Part shown: piece after piece, positions 1 through 8,700 of the stretch
Numbering within the stretch: position 1 is the stretch's first letter
Layout of the letters: each line of letters starts with the position of its first letter
NCBI GenBank assembly: GCA_002352605.1
Contig: DEIP01000136.1
Coordinates: 1 to 20,442, forward strand
Reading direction: 5' to 3'
DNA: 20,442 nt
DNA from: Desulfobacteraceae bacterium UBA2771
Lineage (GTDB): Bacteria > Desulfobacterota > Desulfobacteria > Desulfobacterales > Desulfosarcinaceae
The notes under the pieces: model-generated
Databases searched by the model: none
What the model was told of the DNA's origin: nothing
The model's input: only the letters and a program-made list of their open reading frames with translations
Made by a program: the position numbers and the translations under genes

Positions 1-132
1 AAAAACGTGAAAATGTATTTTTTGAAGGACTTTGTTTTTAGTTAGCCATATATTATGGCGACACACTTTAAAGGAAAATAGTCTTTGCTAACGATTGCGT
101 ATGTACCATAATATGTCAATAAAATTTATAAA
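1..132 (+). promoter_or_regulatory. AT-rich promoter-like region with a palindrome
   Basis: This stretch is much richer in A and T than the genes to its right and has no convincing ORF. It holds a 15-base palindrome GCCATA-TAT-TATGGC at 45-59 and a promoter-like pair TTGCTA (85-90) and CATAAT (107-112) with a 16-base spacer, pointing rightwards. An AGGAG ribosome-binding-type sequence follows at 139-143. Together these resemble a regulated promoter for the broken exported-protein gene that begins just downstream. The promoter call rests on sequence resemblance only. Confidence 0.35.
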
Positions 133-462
133 ATGCATAGGAGAGAACATGTATGTTGGCGCCTTACGCTACCCACGATTTTGGTATTCGCCATGACCGC
201 TTTTGCCTTGCCGCCGGCCGGCACCCGAGCAGAGGGAAACATTTTTCGCAGCCGTATCGCGTCTCTTCCCAGTTTCCGCATGGTCATTTCCCCGATTATT
301 TATCCTTTCCGGCATCCGGTATCTTACGGCCCCGTGTTTCCTGCATCATCTCCAGGGGATCCCGTTTTCCGAGAGGGGCTACGCGGAAAGCGATGCCCTT
401 TAATTTTTTTATATTCCCACAGGGCGGCCATCGCCCTGGCCGCTCTTCCCGGTGTGGGATAA
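133..462 (+). pseudogene. Possible 5' remnant of a secreted-protein gene
   Basis: The reading frame through 154-250 encodes a good Sec signal peptide: a basic N-terminus, a hydrophobic core (LTLPTILVFAMTAFAL) and a plausible cleavage site after TRA. The strong AGGAG at 139-143 is, however, correctly spaced for ATG 149 or ATG 153, which lie in other frames. ATG 149 stops after 15 codons. A single-base indel between the start codon and codon 3 would explain the mismatch. Beyond about 360 the frame runs antisense to the acyl-CoA synthetase gene and no longer looks like protein. The likely reading is a truncated and frameshifted gene start left by a rearrangement. The product is unknown, and a chance hydrophobic frame remains possible. 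Confidence 0.25.
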
Positions 463-1823
463 ACAGGAATGCCGCCGTCTTGAATTCGGGCTACGGAATT
501 ATCCTCCCGACCACTAAAGCACGCACACAGGATCGGTTTCTTAAATTTTTCGGGCAATTTTATGAATTCATTGCAGGCTTTTTCAGTCGTCTTCTCCAAC
601 AAGTCCAGAGGCGTATCGGAATGATTGCCTGCAAGGGTCATTTTATCCTGAAAATGGATGGTCCCGAAAATGCCGTAAAAAAGCATTCCGTCTATTTGTC
701 GCAGATTCAAGATCAATTCAGGCAATTTTTTATATATCAGATCGAGATCGTAATTCATGGTAACATCTACCGGGTTTACATATGCTGCGGTGAAGGGGGT
801 CATGGCTTTTATTTTTTCCTGAGTATCCGGGGCAAACAGGGGAATTTTCAAACCGTAATTATCGGCTTCGTCGGCCATGGAACTGCCGGGGCCTCCGGAA
901 TTGGTCAAAACGGCAATGTTGTTTCCCTTGGGCAACGGCTGCTGAGCCAAAGCCAGGCTCCAGTCGAAAAGGTCAGTGATGTTTCTTGCCCTTAGAATAC
1001 CTGCTTGATGGAACAATCCGTCGTAAAGTTTGTTCGGGCCGGCCATGGAACCGGTATGGGAGGCGCAGGCTCTGGCACCGGCTTCGGTTCCACCGACATA
1101 CATGGCGACAATAGGTTTTTGAGGTGTTATTTTTCGCGCTGTTTTCAAAAAGGCCGCCGGTTTTTTGATACCCTCGATATACAAGGCAATAGATCGGGTT
1201 TGGTCATCTTCTCCAAGATACGCAAGGCAGTCGACCATATCGATATCAGCCTGGTTGCCGACGCTGATTGCCTGGCTGATGCCCAGGCCGAGCTTTTCAA
1301 AGTAGGTCAGTGTTTGGGTGACATAGCTGCCGCTTTGGGAGATGATTCCCACATGTCCGGCCCGGTATTTGGTGGGAAACCATGTGGTATTCAGTCCGAT
1401 GGGACCATTGACGATTCCCATACAGTTAGGGCCGAGAAATCGGATGTCATACTTATGGGCGACATCTATCAGCTCTTGCTGTAACCGTTTTCCTTCTCGA
1501 CCGATCTCCCCATAGCCCGCTGTTATGATTATCGCATGCCGGATTCCCGCCTTCCCGCATTCCTCAAGGACGCCTGGAATGGCTTTCCCGGGTATTACGA
1601 TTACTGCAAGGTCAGCTGGTTTATCCATTGATGTGATATTCCGATAGGCCGTAAGGCCCAGAACTGTTTTTTCTTTTCTGTGAATGGGATAAATTTTTCC
1701 CTTGTATCCACCTTTAACAATATTAATAAGTTGAGCGGTGCCCATTGTCTGGAGATCGTTGGAACCTCCCAGATAGACAATGGATTCCGGGTTCATAATG
1801 GTTTGTAAAGGGTTTGCCTTCAT
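324..1823 (-). CDS. NDP-forming acyl-CoA synthetase, alpha subunit (CoA-binding/CoA-ligase domains)
   Basis: The product is related to the alpha part of ADP-forming acetyl/acyl-CoA synthetases, which interconvert acyl-CoA, NDP and phosphate with free acid, CoA and NTP. An N-terminal Rossmann CoA-binding domain spans about residues 5-135 (LGGS near 18, LGPNCMG near 130). Two succinyl-CoA-ligase-like domains follow, with GIISQSGS near 159-166. His256 in ASHTGSMAG matches the family's phosphohistidine. The start has an AGGGAT ribosome-binding sequence. The gene is last in a minus-strand unit with the isochorismatase-like and dehydrogenase genes. No ATP-grasp beta subunit is visible here, although the enzyme needs one, fused or separate. 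The last 23 residues (477-499) are a Ser/Gly/Pro-rich tail unlike the domain before it, which suggests that the 3' end was altered. Confidence 0.85.
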   Translation of the reverse strand: MKANPLQTIMNPESIVYLGGSNDLQTMGTAQLINIVKGGYKGKIYPIHRKEKTVLGLTAYRNITSMDKPADLAVIVIPGKAIPGVLEECGKAGIRHAIIITAGYGEIGREGKRLQQELIDVAHKYDIRFLGPNCMGIVNGPIGLNTTWFPTKYRAGHVGIISQSGSYVTQTLTYFEKLGLGISQAISVGNQADIDMVDCLAYLGEDDQTRSIALYIEGIKKPAAFLKTARKITPQKPIVAMYVGGTEAGARACASHTGSMAGPNKLYDGLFHQAGILRARNITDLFDWSLALAQQPLPKGNNIAVLTNSGGPGSSMADEADNYGLKIPLFAPDTQEKIKAMTPFTAAYVNPVDVTMNYDLDLIYKKLPELILNLRQIDGMLFYGIFGTIHFQDKMTLAGNHSDTPLDLLEKTTEKACNEFIKLPEKFKKPILCACFSGREDNSVARIQDGGIPVYPTPGRAARAMAALWEYKKIKGHRFPRSPSRKTGSPGDDAGNTGP

Positions 1824-1868
1824 ATTTTATCCCTTGTATTACGCTTCTATCTGTAAAAATGCGGTTGT

Positions 1869-2435
1869 TTACGTTGACATTTCCTTTTGCAGGTTTCCGG
1901 AAGTCGTAATCCTGAAAAGCGGGTAGAGTGGGTTTTTGCGATAAATGGCCAGGGTCTGCTGATGGAGCTCCCGGGAAAGTGCGGTCGAACAATCTTCAAG
2001 AATCACGGCTTTAAAATTGTGGCAGAGGGCATCCAACGCGGTAGTCAAAACACAGAAATGGGTGGCGATACCGGCTACCGCTACCAGGGTGATCTGCTGC
2101 TTGCGCAATATCTTCTCCAGACCAGTTGCAAAAAAAGCTGAAAATCGCGATTTTGGGAGCCAGAGATCTCCTTCTTGCATATCCAGATCGTCCACAACCT
2201 CAGCGCCTTCGGTACCGGCGATGGCATGGGGATGCATGTGCGAAGTAAAGATGAAATCATCCTCTTGAAAAGCGTCGGTTGAAAAGATGACCGGGAAGCC
2301 TTTTTCCCTAAATTGGGCAATCGTCCGGTTGATAGGGGGAATGATCTCCCGGGCCAGGGGGGTAATTGGATAGCCTTTATCGTCGACGAAATAGTCCTTG
2401 ACCATATCTATAATAATAAGCGCCGGTTTTTCCAT
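1869..2435 (-). CDS. Isochorismatase-family cysteine hydrolase
   Basis: This is a 188-residue cytoplasmic hydrolase of the isochorismatase/nicotinamidase superfamily, which cleaves amide or vinyl-ether bonds through a Cys-Asp-Lys triad. All three triad residues are visible: Asp10 in IIIDMVKDYF, Lys95 in LPKSRFSAF and Cys128 in GIATHFCVLT. The region PHAIAGTEGAE (69-79) resembles nicotinamidases, but the usual Asp-X-His metal pair is Asp54-Ala-Phe56, so the second ligand is missing and the substrate may not be nicotinamide. AAAGGAG lies seven bases before the ATG. It sits between a dehydrogenase and an acyl-CoA synthetase subunit, so hydrolysis of an amide to an acid that is then activated is conceivable, but this is inference. 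The substrate is unknown. Confidence 0.85.
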   Translation of the reverse strand: MEKPALIIIDMVKDYFVDDKGYPITPLAREIIPPINRTIAQFREKGFPVIFSTDAFQEDDFIFTSHMHPHAIAGTEGAEVVDDLDMQEGDLWLPKSRFSAFFATGLEKILRKQQITLVAVAGIATHFCVLTTALDALCHNFKAVILEDCSTALSRELHQQTLAIYRKNPLYPLFRITTSGNLQKEMST

Positions 2436-2479
2436 TTAATACTCCTTTCAAAAGTTTATTTTTATGTCGTTTTCAAACG

Positions 2480-3424
2480 TCATTTAAGATACAGAGGCAA
2501 CCGGCCGGTCGTGATCCTGCGGATATTTTCCGCAACCACTTTAACGATTCCTCGAATGGAGAGATCCGTTGAGCCGGCAATGTGCGGTGTGGCCAGCACA
2601 TTATACTTGAAAATCGGATCATTGGGATCAGGCGGTTCTTCCCAGAAGACATCCAGTCCGGCCCCGGCAATTTTTCCGGATGTCAGGGCATCCTCCAGGG
2701 CAGCGTGATTCACCAGGCCGCCCCTTGACAGGTTGATCAAGAAGGCCTCTTTTTTCATTGATGAAAAAGCGTTGTCATCGATAAGGTTTTTACTTTCGGC
2801 TGTCACCGGCAGACAGAGCACCACGTGATCAGATCTTGCCAGCAACGTTTTTAAATCTCCGGGGCCACCGACCCATTCCAGGTTCAACTCTCTTCTAGTC
2901 TTTTCGGCATCGTGTTGTTTTATGCCGATCAGCCGAACGCCGAAGGGCTGTAGCCGTTTGTTCAGCGCGCGGCCGATTCCGCCAAGGCCGATGATGCCGA
3001 CGGTCTGACCGCTGAGCGCTCTCCCCTGGGGCTCTCCCATACGTTGTTCCCTCAGGCTTTTGGCCATCTGACGAACATTTCTTGAAAGACCGATGATGAA
3101 ATAGATGCCCAGTTCGGCTACGGAATCAGCATTGCCCGAAATATCCGTCGGCACATTGGCAACCCATATGTTTCTCGCCCGGGCTGCTTCGATATCCACC
3201 CCTTCAAGGCCCGCACCGCACTGTTGGATCAGCCGCAACCTGTCGCTTTGCGCGAGCATGTCATCGGTTACGCGGCACATGGTGGGTATCAGCACATCAA
3301 CGCCTTTCAGGATTTCCACCGTAAAGCCTCCGGTGGCTTCGCATCGGTGCTCGGGAATTTCCGACCGGAGCAACCCGAGAAATCCGCCCCATGCGTTTTC
3401 CGGCGCTGCAAACAGAATCTTCAT
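2480..3424 (-). CDS. D-isomer-specific 2-hydroxyacid dehydrogenase
   Basis: The product is an NAD(P)-dependent dehydrogenase of the D-2-hydroxyacid family, which reduces 2-oxoacids to D-2-hydroxyacids or the reverse. The nucleotide-binding motif GLGGIG is at 146-151. The three catalytic residues are recognisable: Arg234 in NLSRGGLV, Glu263 in DVFWEEPP and His281 in TPHIAGS. At 314 residues it has normal family length. The ATG at 3424 was chosen over one 36 bases upstream because AGAGGAG lies eight bases before it and MKILFAAPE is a natural N-terminus. Substrate preference cannot be read from the sequence. The family includes phosphoglycerate, glyoxylate/hydroxypyruvate and lactate dehydrogenases, and this one is not a clear SerA because it lacks the C-terminal regulatory domain. 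Confidence 0.9.
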   Translation of the reverse strand: MKILFAAPENAWGGFLGLLRSEIPEHRCEATGGFTVEILKGVDVLIPTMCRVTDDMLAQSDRLRLIQQCGAGLEGVDIEAARARNIWVANVPTDISGNADSVAELGIYFIIGLSRNVRQMAKSLREQRMGEPQGRALSGQTVGIIGLGGIGRALNKRLQPFGVRLIGIKQHDAEKTRRELNLEWVGGPGDLKTLLARSDHVVLCLPVTAESKNLIDDNAFSSMKKEAFLINLSRGGLVNHAALEDALTSGKIAGAGLDVFWEEPPDPNDPIFKYNVLATPHIAGSTDLSIRGIVKVVAENIRRITTGRLPLYLK

Positions 3425-3473
3425 GGAGCATTCTCCTCTTAATTGAAGATCGTCGATCATAGATTTGTTGATT

Positions 3474-3581
3474 TCATTTCAAGTGATCCGGATGAGGATG
3501 GGTGAGCCGTGAGAGGAACCGTCGGTTCGTTTCATCATATATCTGAGTAATCAGAGTGTCGTCTTTCTCGTAAAGCGCCAT
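3474..3581 (-). CDS. Small ORF of 35 residues, unknown
   Basis: An ATG lies five bases after the stop of the TetR-family gene, preceded by a GGGGA ribosome-binding-type sequence inside that gene's end. The frame runs 35 codons to a TGA about 50 bases before the dehydrogenase start. The peptide begins MALYEKDDTLITQIYDE and is acidic then His/Pro-rich, with no signal peptide or membrane segment. No family is recognised with confidence. Its position would allow translational coupling to the regulator. It may equally be a chance ORF in the spacer. Confidence 0.3.
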   Translation of the reverse strand: MALYEKDDTLITQIYDETNRRFLSRLTHPHPDHLK

Positions 3582-3586
3582 CGACG

Positions 3587-4219
3587 TTATCCCCTGCGCT
3601 TGCCGACCGCCTTGATCCCTGCCAGCGAAAAATCAGCGATATGATCAGCCAGGCGCTTGATCAGTTCCGGGCCAAGGCTTTGATCCAAAAGATATTCCAA
3701 GTCTTTGTGCTTGATGGTTAAAAGGGTACGGCACTGGTTGACAATGCTCAATTCGCAAAACAGTACGCTTTGATAATCCGCTTTTCGGCCTATTATCTCA
3801 CGGATAATATCGTGCAACTTTCGCCTCTGGGGCGCGATCAACTCACGCCAGTCATTCTGAACCAATCCGGTAGGATTGACCAGTTCCATCAGGTAGAGAC
3901 GGCTGGAATGTCCCAACCTCCCCTTCGTAGTAAAGTTTTTCATGAGGGTTAGGATATACTCCCGCAACCGTTCTTGCGGTGAGGCGCCCGCTAACTTTGA
4001 AAACGCAGGTTCTTCAAATTGTTGAAAGGCGTGACGCCAGGTCTCGGCGTAAAGGCTGGCCTTGTTTTTGAAATAATAATTCACGGCGGACACGTTGGCG
4101 CCGGCCTGTTTACAGATATCCGCCACCTTGGCATCACGGTACCCTTTTTTGGCGAACACTTCGCAGGCTGCATTCAACAGCCTCCAGCGGGTTTCTTTGC
4201 CGTCTTCTCGTTTGGTCAT
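3587..4219 (-). CDS. TetR/AcrR-family transcriptional regulator (CecR-like)
   Basis: The 210-residue protein has an N-terminal TetR DNA-binding domain (about 10-57) with the helix-turn-helix around VADICKQAGANVSAVNYYF. The ligand-binding part resembles the CecR/YbiH C-terminal domain. Regulators of this group commonly repress neighbouring efflux genes and respond to the exported compounds. The gene is divergent from a complete RND efflux operon and heads the minus-strand dehydrogenase unit, so it may control both. Two palindromes abut its start codon, one overlapping its AGGGA ribosome-binding sequence, which fits autorepression. The inducer is unknown, and the target assignment is inferred from position. 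Confidence 0.88.
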   Translation of the reverse strand: MTKREDGKETRWRLLNAACEVFAKKGYRDAKVADICKQAGANVSAVNYYFKNKASLYAETWRHAFQQFEEPAFSKLAGASPQERLREYILTLMKNFTTKGRLGHSSRLYLMELVNPTGLVQNDWRELIAPQRRKLHDIIREIIGRKADYQSVLFCELSIVNQCRTLLTIKHKDLEYLLDQSLGPELIKRLADHIADFSLAGIKAVGKRRG

Positions 4220-4241
4220 GGGATTATCCCTAAACGTTTAG
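4220..4241. promoter_or_regulatory. Two abutting palindromes at the TetR start, likely operator
   Basis: GGGATTATCCC (4220-4230) is a perfect 11-base palindrome touching the regulator's ATG. CTAAACGTTTAG (4230-4241) is a perfect 12-base palindrome sharing one base with it. The second overlaps the AGGGA ribosome-binding sequence. Palindromes of the TAAAC/GTTTA type are common TetR-family operators, so this is the best candidate site for autorepression. The function is inferred. Confidence 0.5.
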
Positions 4242-4290
4242 CAGTAAACCGCTGGTAAAGGATTAACGATAACGCCAATATTATTACTGT

Positions 4291-4346
4291 TTGACATAAT
4301 CTCTTTTATGAAATAAATGACGATTTTAAATAACGATTTAAAATAA
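4291..4346 (+). promoter_or_regulatory. Putative efflux-operon promoter with AT-rich repeats
   Basis: A perfect -35-like TTGACA lies at 4291-4296. The best -10-like partner is weak (ATAAAT at 4313-4318, 16-base spacer). Downstream, 4321-4333 and 4334-4346 are a 13-base tandem repeat differing only in the length of the T and A runs. This also creates a perfect inverted repeat, ATTTTAAAT/ATTTAAAAT, with spacer AACG (4323-4344). The decamer AAATAAATGA occurs at both 4311 and 4341. The symmetry suggests a second regulator-binding site over the efflux promoter. The ribosome-binding AGGAGG is at 4365-4370. Confidence 0.4.
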
Positions 4347-4381
4347 ATGATCGGATTTGTCAACAGGAGGAAAAAATACCC

Positions 4382-5704
4382 ATGCGACGTCGCAATCAGA
4401 TGGTTTTATTAACGCTACCGGCGACAGCCTTGCTATCCGTCCTATTGATAGCAAGTTGCGACCGCCGACAGCAATCCCCACCCCCCCCCTTTGTTCCCGA
4501 AGTGTCCACGGTGACGGTGCAACCCCAAAAGGTCATGCTGGACACTGAATTACCGGGACGTACATCAGCCTACCGCATGGCGGAAATCCGACCCCAGGTC
4601 AGTGGTCTTTTACAAAAACGCCTGTTTACGGAAGGTTCCGATGTCGAGGCCGGTCAGGTACTCTACCAGATCGAACCTGCTCCTTTCCAGGCCGCTCTTG
4701 ACAATGCCGAGGCGAGCCTCGTCGCAACGCGTAAAGCTGCCGATCAGGCCCGGGCCGCGCTGAACGCGAGTATCGCCGACATCGCGCGGCTGCAGGTTAC
4801 CCTGGAACTCGCCCGGACGAACCGTCGGCGATATGAGGAGGCATTCAAAGATAAAGTCGTCCCCGCCATCCAGCGAGACCAGGCCATGACCGAGGTCACG
4901 GTGGCCGAGTCCACGTTACGGGCCGCCGAGGCGCAGGTGGAGAGCAAACGGGAAGCGGTGGCTGTGGCTGAGGCGACCATCCAGCAAGCGGAAGCGGCGC
5001 TAGAAACGGTCAGCATCAATCTGGGATACTGCCGTGTCGCCGCACCCATCTCCGGCCATATCGGCAGATCCAATGTGACAGAGGGCGCTATCGTGATGGC
5101 GTATCAACCCGTTCCTCTGGCAACCATTCAACAGATCGACCCTATCTATGTGGATGTGCCCCAATCCACCATCGAATTGCTGCGCTTGAAGAGGCGCCTG
5201 AAGGATGGTCGTCTAAACCGGATCGGAACGGAGCAGGACAACGTCAAGCTCATCCTGGAAGACAACACGGCATACCCGCAGGAAGGAAAACTGCAGTTCA
5301 GCGATGTCACCGTGGACCCGACGACCGGATCCGTCATTTTGCGGGTTGTTTTTCCCAATCCGGAAGGCGTGCTCCTGCCGGGCATGTTCGTCCAGGCGGT
5401 AATTAAAGAAGGTCTCGATGAACAGGCGATCCTTATTCCTCAGCAGGGTGTGTCCCGTGATCACAAGGGCAATCCCTTTGCCTTGATCGTGGATGTTGAA
5501 AGCAAGGTCGAGCTGCGCATGCTCACCCTTGACCGGGCCATCGGTGACCAGTGGCTCATCTCGGCAGGCCTTGCTCCAGGTGATCGTGTGATCGTCGAGG
5601 GACTGAAAAGGCTACGGCCCGGTGCAACCGTGAAGGCTGTCCTTTTCAAAGCGAGGGGGATTGCACCTGCAAACGCGGCCCAGCCGACTGCTGAATCGAA
5701 TTAA
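4382..5704 (+). CDS. RND efflux periplasmic adaptor (membrane fusion protein), lipoprotein
   Basis: This is the AcrA/MexA-type adaptor that bridges the inner-membrane pump and the outer-membrane channel. The signal peptide ends in the lipobox IASC, giving lipidated Cys26. A half-lipoyl motif follows (MAEIRPQVSGLL, 66-77, and TEGSDVEAGQVLYQIEPAPF, 83-102). A long Ala/Gln/Glu-rich coiled-coil hairpin spans about 103-212, longer than in AcrA. Then come the second lipoyl half (APISGHIGRSNVTEGAIV) and beta-barrel and membrane-proximal domains. Codons 32-35 are written as a run of nine C residues (4481-4489), a possible slippage site. The gene is first in the efflux operon, 12 bases before the pump start, with AGGAGG upstream of its ATG. 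Confidence 0.95.
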   Translation: MRRRNQMVLLTLPATALLSVLLIASCDRRQQSPPPPFVPEVSTVTVQPQKVMLDTELPGRTSAYRMAEIRPQVSGLLQKRLFTEGSDVEAGQVLYQIEPAPFQAALDNAEASLVATRKAADQARAALNASIADIARLQVTLELARTNRRRYEEAFKDKVVPAIQRDQAMTEVTVAESTLRAAEAQVESKREAVAVAEATIQQAEAALETVSINLGYCRVAAPISGHIGRSNVTEGAIVMAYQPVPLATIQQIDPIYVDVPQSTIELLRLKRRLKDGRLNRIGTEQDNVKLILEDNTAYPQEGKLQFSDVTVDPTTGSVILRVVFPNPEGVLLPGMFVQAVIKEGLDEQAILIPQQGVSRDHKGNPFALIVDVESKVELRMLTLDRAIGDQWLISAGLAPGDRVIVEGLKRLRPGATVKAVLFKARGIAPANAAQPTAESN

Positions 5705-5716
5705 CGGAGGCGTGTG

Positions 5717-8700
5717 ATGCTATCAAAATTTTTTCTGGACCGACCGGTCTTCGCCTGGGTCATCGCCATCATCATGATGACGGGGGGGCTGCTGGCGATC
5801 TACAATCTGCCCATATCGCAGTATCCGCCCATCGCCCCGCCGTCCATCGCCATCGATTCCTTTTTTCCCGGAGCCTCGGGCGAGACCGTTGAAAACACCG
5901 TCACCCAGATTATCGAGCAGAAGATGACCGGTCTGGATGCGATGATCTACCTCTCCGGGACCAGTTCTTCATCCGGTGCGTCCCGCATCGAGCTGACCTT
6001 TGCCCCTGGGACCGATCCGGATCTCGCCTGGTCCAAAGTGCAGAACAAGCTTCAGCTCGCCATGGCCAGCCTGCCCGATGTGGTGCAGCGCTCCGGTGTC
6101 AAGGTCAGCAAGTCCACCCGAAACTACCTGATCATCGTGGGGCTGATCTCGGAAGACGGCAGCATGAGCGGCGAAGACCTGCGGGATTATGCCCAGTCTA
6201 ACCTGGAGAAAATCCTTTCGCGGGTTCCTGGTGTCGGCGAAGTCGAAAATTTCGGCACCCAGTATGCCATGCGGGTCTGGGTCAATCCGGACAAGCTAAC
6301 CAATTACCACCTGACCATGGAAGATGTCATCATGGCCCTGCGGGCCTACAACGTCGAAGTTTCCGCCGGTCAGTTTGGCGGGATGCCGGCCAATAAAGGC
6401 CAGCGTCTGAATGCCGCCATCATCGTTCAGCATCTGCTCCACACCCCGGAGGAGTTTGCCGCCATCCCCATCCGGACCAATCCGGACGGTTCCGTGGTCC
6501 GCATCGAGGATATCGGGCGGACGGAATTAGGGGCCGAGCGTTACGATGCCATCGGCAATTTCAACGGCAAACCCGCTGCCGCCATGGCCATCCGACAGGC
6601 CGCCGGGGCCAATGCGCTGCATACGGCCAATGCCGTCAAACAAAAACTGGAAGAGATGAGCCGCTACTTCCCCCCCGGCATGAAGGTGATTTATCCCTAT
6701 GACACCACCCCCTTTACCCAGGTGGCCATCGAAGAGGTGGTCAAGACCCTGTTTGAGGCGGTTTTTCTGGTCTTTGTGATCATGTATCTTTTCATGGGGA
6801 CCTTCCGGGCCACCTTAATCCCCACCATCGCGGTGCCGGTGGTGCTGCTGGGAACCTTTGCGGTCCTTGGGTTTTTCGGGTTTTCCATCAACATGCTGAC
6901 CATGTTCGCCATGGTGCTGGCCATCGGCCTGTTGGTGGATGACGCCATCGTGGTGGTGGAGAACGTGGAGCGGATCATGAGCGAGGAGGGGCTCCCGGCC
7001 AAGGAGGCCACGGCCAAGTCCATGGATCAGATCACCAGCGCCCTGATCGGCATCGGGCTGGTGCTCTCGGCGGTGTTCGGACCCATGGCCTTTTTTCCCG
7101 GTTCAACCGGGGTCATCTACCGCCAGTTTTCCGTAACCGTCATCACTTCCATGCTGCTGTCGGTTCTCGTGGCCCTGATTCTGACCCCGGTACTCTGCGC
7201 GTCGTTCCTCAAACCGGTGCCCAAGGGGCATGAACCGGCAGACAATGCGGTTTTTTTTCTGCGCCCCTTTTTCAGGTGGTTTGACCGCGTCTTTTTTCGC
7301 ACCAGAGACCTGTATGTCAAACTGGTCGGCCGTGTTCTGGTCAAAAAACTGCGCTACCTGTTTCTGTTTCTGTTGATTGCCGGCGCCATGGGGTATCTGT
7401 ACCAGCGCATGCCCACCGCCTATCTCCCGGACGAAGACCAGGGAGTGCTGTATATCCAGGCCATGCTCCCATCGGGTTCGACCCTGGAGCAGACCCAGAA
7501 GGTCCTGGCGCAGGTCAAGGACCATTTTCTGGTGAAGGAGAAGGACGGGGTGGACTCCTTCCTGTCGGTTGCAGGTATTAGCTTTGGCGGCGGTGGACAG
7601 AATATGGGCCTGGGATTTGTCAAACTCAAGGACTGGAAGCTGCGTCAGCGGCCGGACCTGAAGGTCAAGGCCATTGCCGGCAGGGCCATGGGAGCCTTCT
7701 CAAAAATAAAAGGCGCCATGGTGTTTGCCTTTCCGCCGCCGGCGGTCATTGAACTGGGCCAAGCTACCGGGTTTGATTTTCAGCTGCAGGACCGTGGCGG
7801 CCTGGGCCACGCAAAATTGATGGCGGCCCGCAACCAGCTCCTCGGCATGGCGGCACAGGATCCGAGATTGATCAGGGTTCGGCCCAACGGCATGGAAGAC
7901 GTGCCAGAATACCGGATTGATGTGGATTGGGACAAGGCCGGCGCCCTTGGGGTTCCCATCAGTTCCATTCATAACACCATCGCGGCGGCCTTCGGCAGCG
8001 CCTATGTTAACGACTTTATCCAGGCCGGACGGGTCAAACGGGTCTTTGTCCAGGCGGACGCCCCTTATCGCATGCTGCCGAACGATCTGAAAAAACTCTA
8101 TGTTCGTAACAGCATGGGCAAGATGGTCCCTTTCTCTTCCGTTGCATCGGGGCGGTGGACCCAGGGTTCTCCCAAGCTGGAACGATTCAACGCCTTTCCG
8201 GCCATCAGCATCTGGGGTGAGCCGGCGCCGGGAAAAAGTTCCGGCGAGGCGATGCAGGCCATGGAAGAGATCGTATCGAAGCTGCCCCAGGGGATCGGCT
8301 TTGACTGGACCGGGCTTTCCTACCAGGAACGGATGGCCGGCTCCCAGGCGCCCTTGCTGTACGCATTTTCCATTTTCGTGGTCTTCCTGTGCCTGGCGGC
8401 ATTGTACGAGAGCTGGCCCATCCCCATCGCGATCCTGCTGACCCTGCCCCTGGGGGTCATCGGCGGGGTTGTCGCTTCGAGCATGCGGGGGCTGCCCAAT
8501 GATGTCTATTTCCAGATCGGGATGCTGACCACCCTGGGGCTGACCACCAAGAACGCCATCCTGATCGTTCAGTTCGCCAGGGCCAGGGTCGATGAGGGGG
8601 TTGGACTGGTTGAGGCAACTTTGGAGGCAGCCAAATTGAGGCTTCGCCCCATCATCATGACCTCACTGGCCTTCGGATTCGGCGTTCTGCCGCTGGCTCT

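Noticed and set aside
153..995. Long plus-strand open frame (280 codons) antisense to the acyl-CoA synthetase
   Set aside because: It overlaps a clear, motif-rich gene on the other strand, has no recognisable domain or signal peptide, and reads like reverse-strand shadow sequence.
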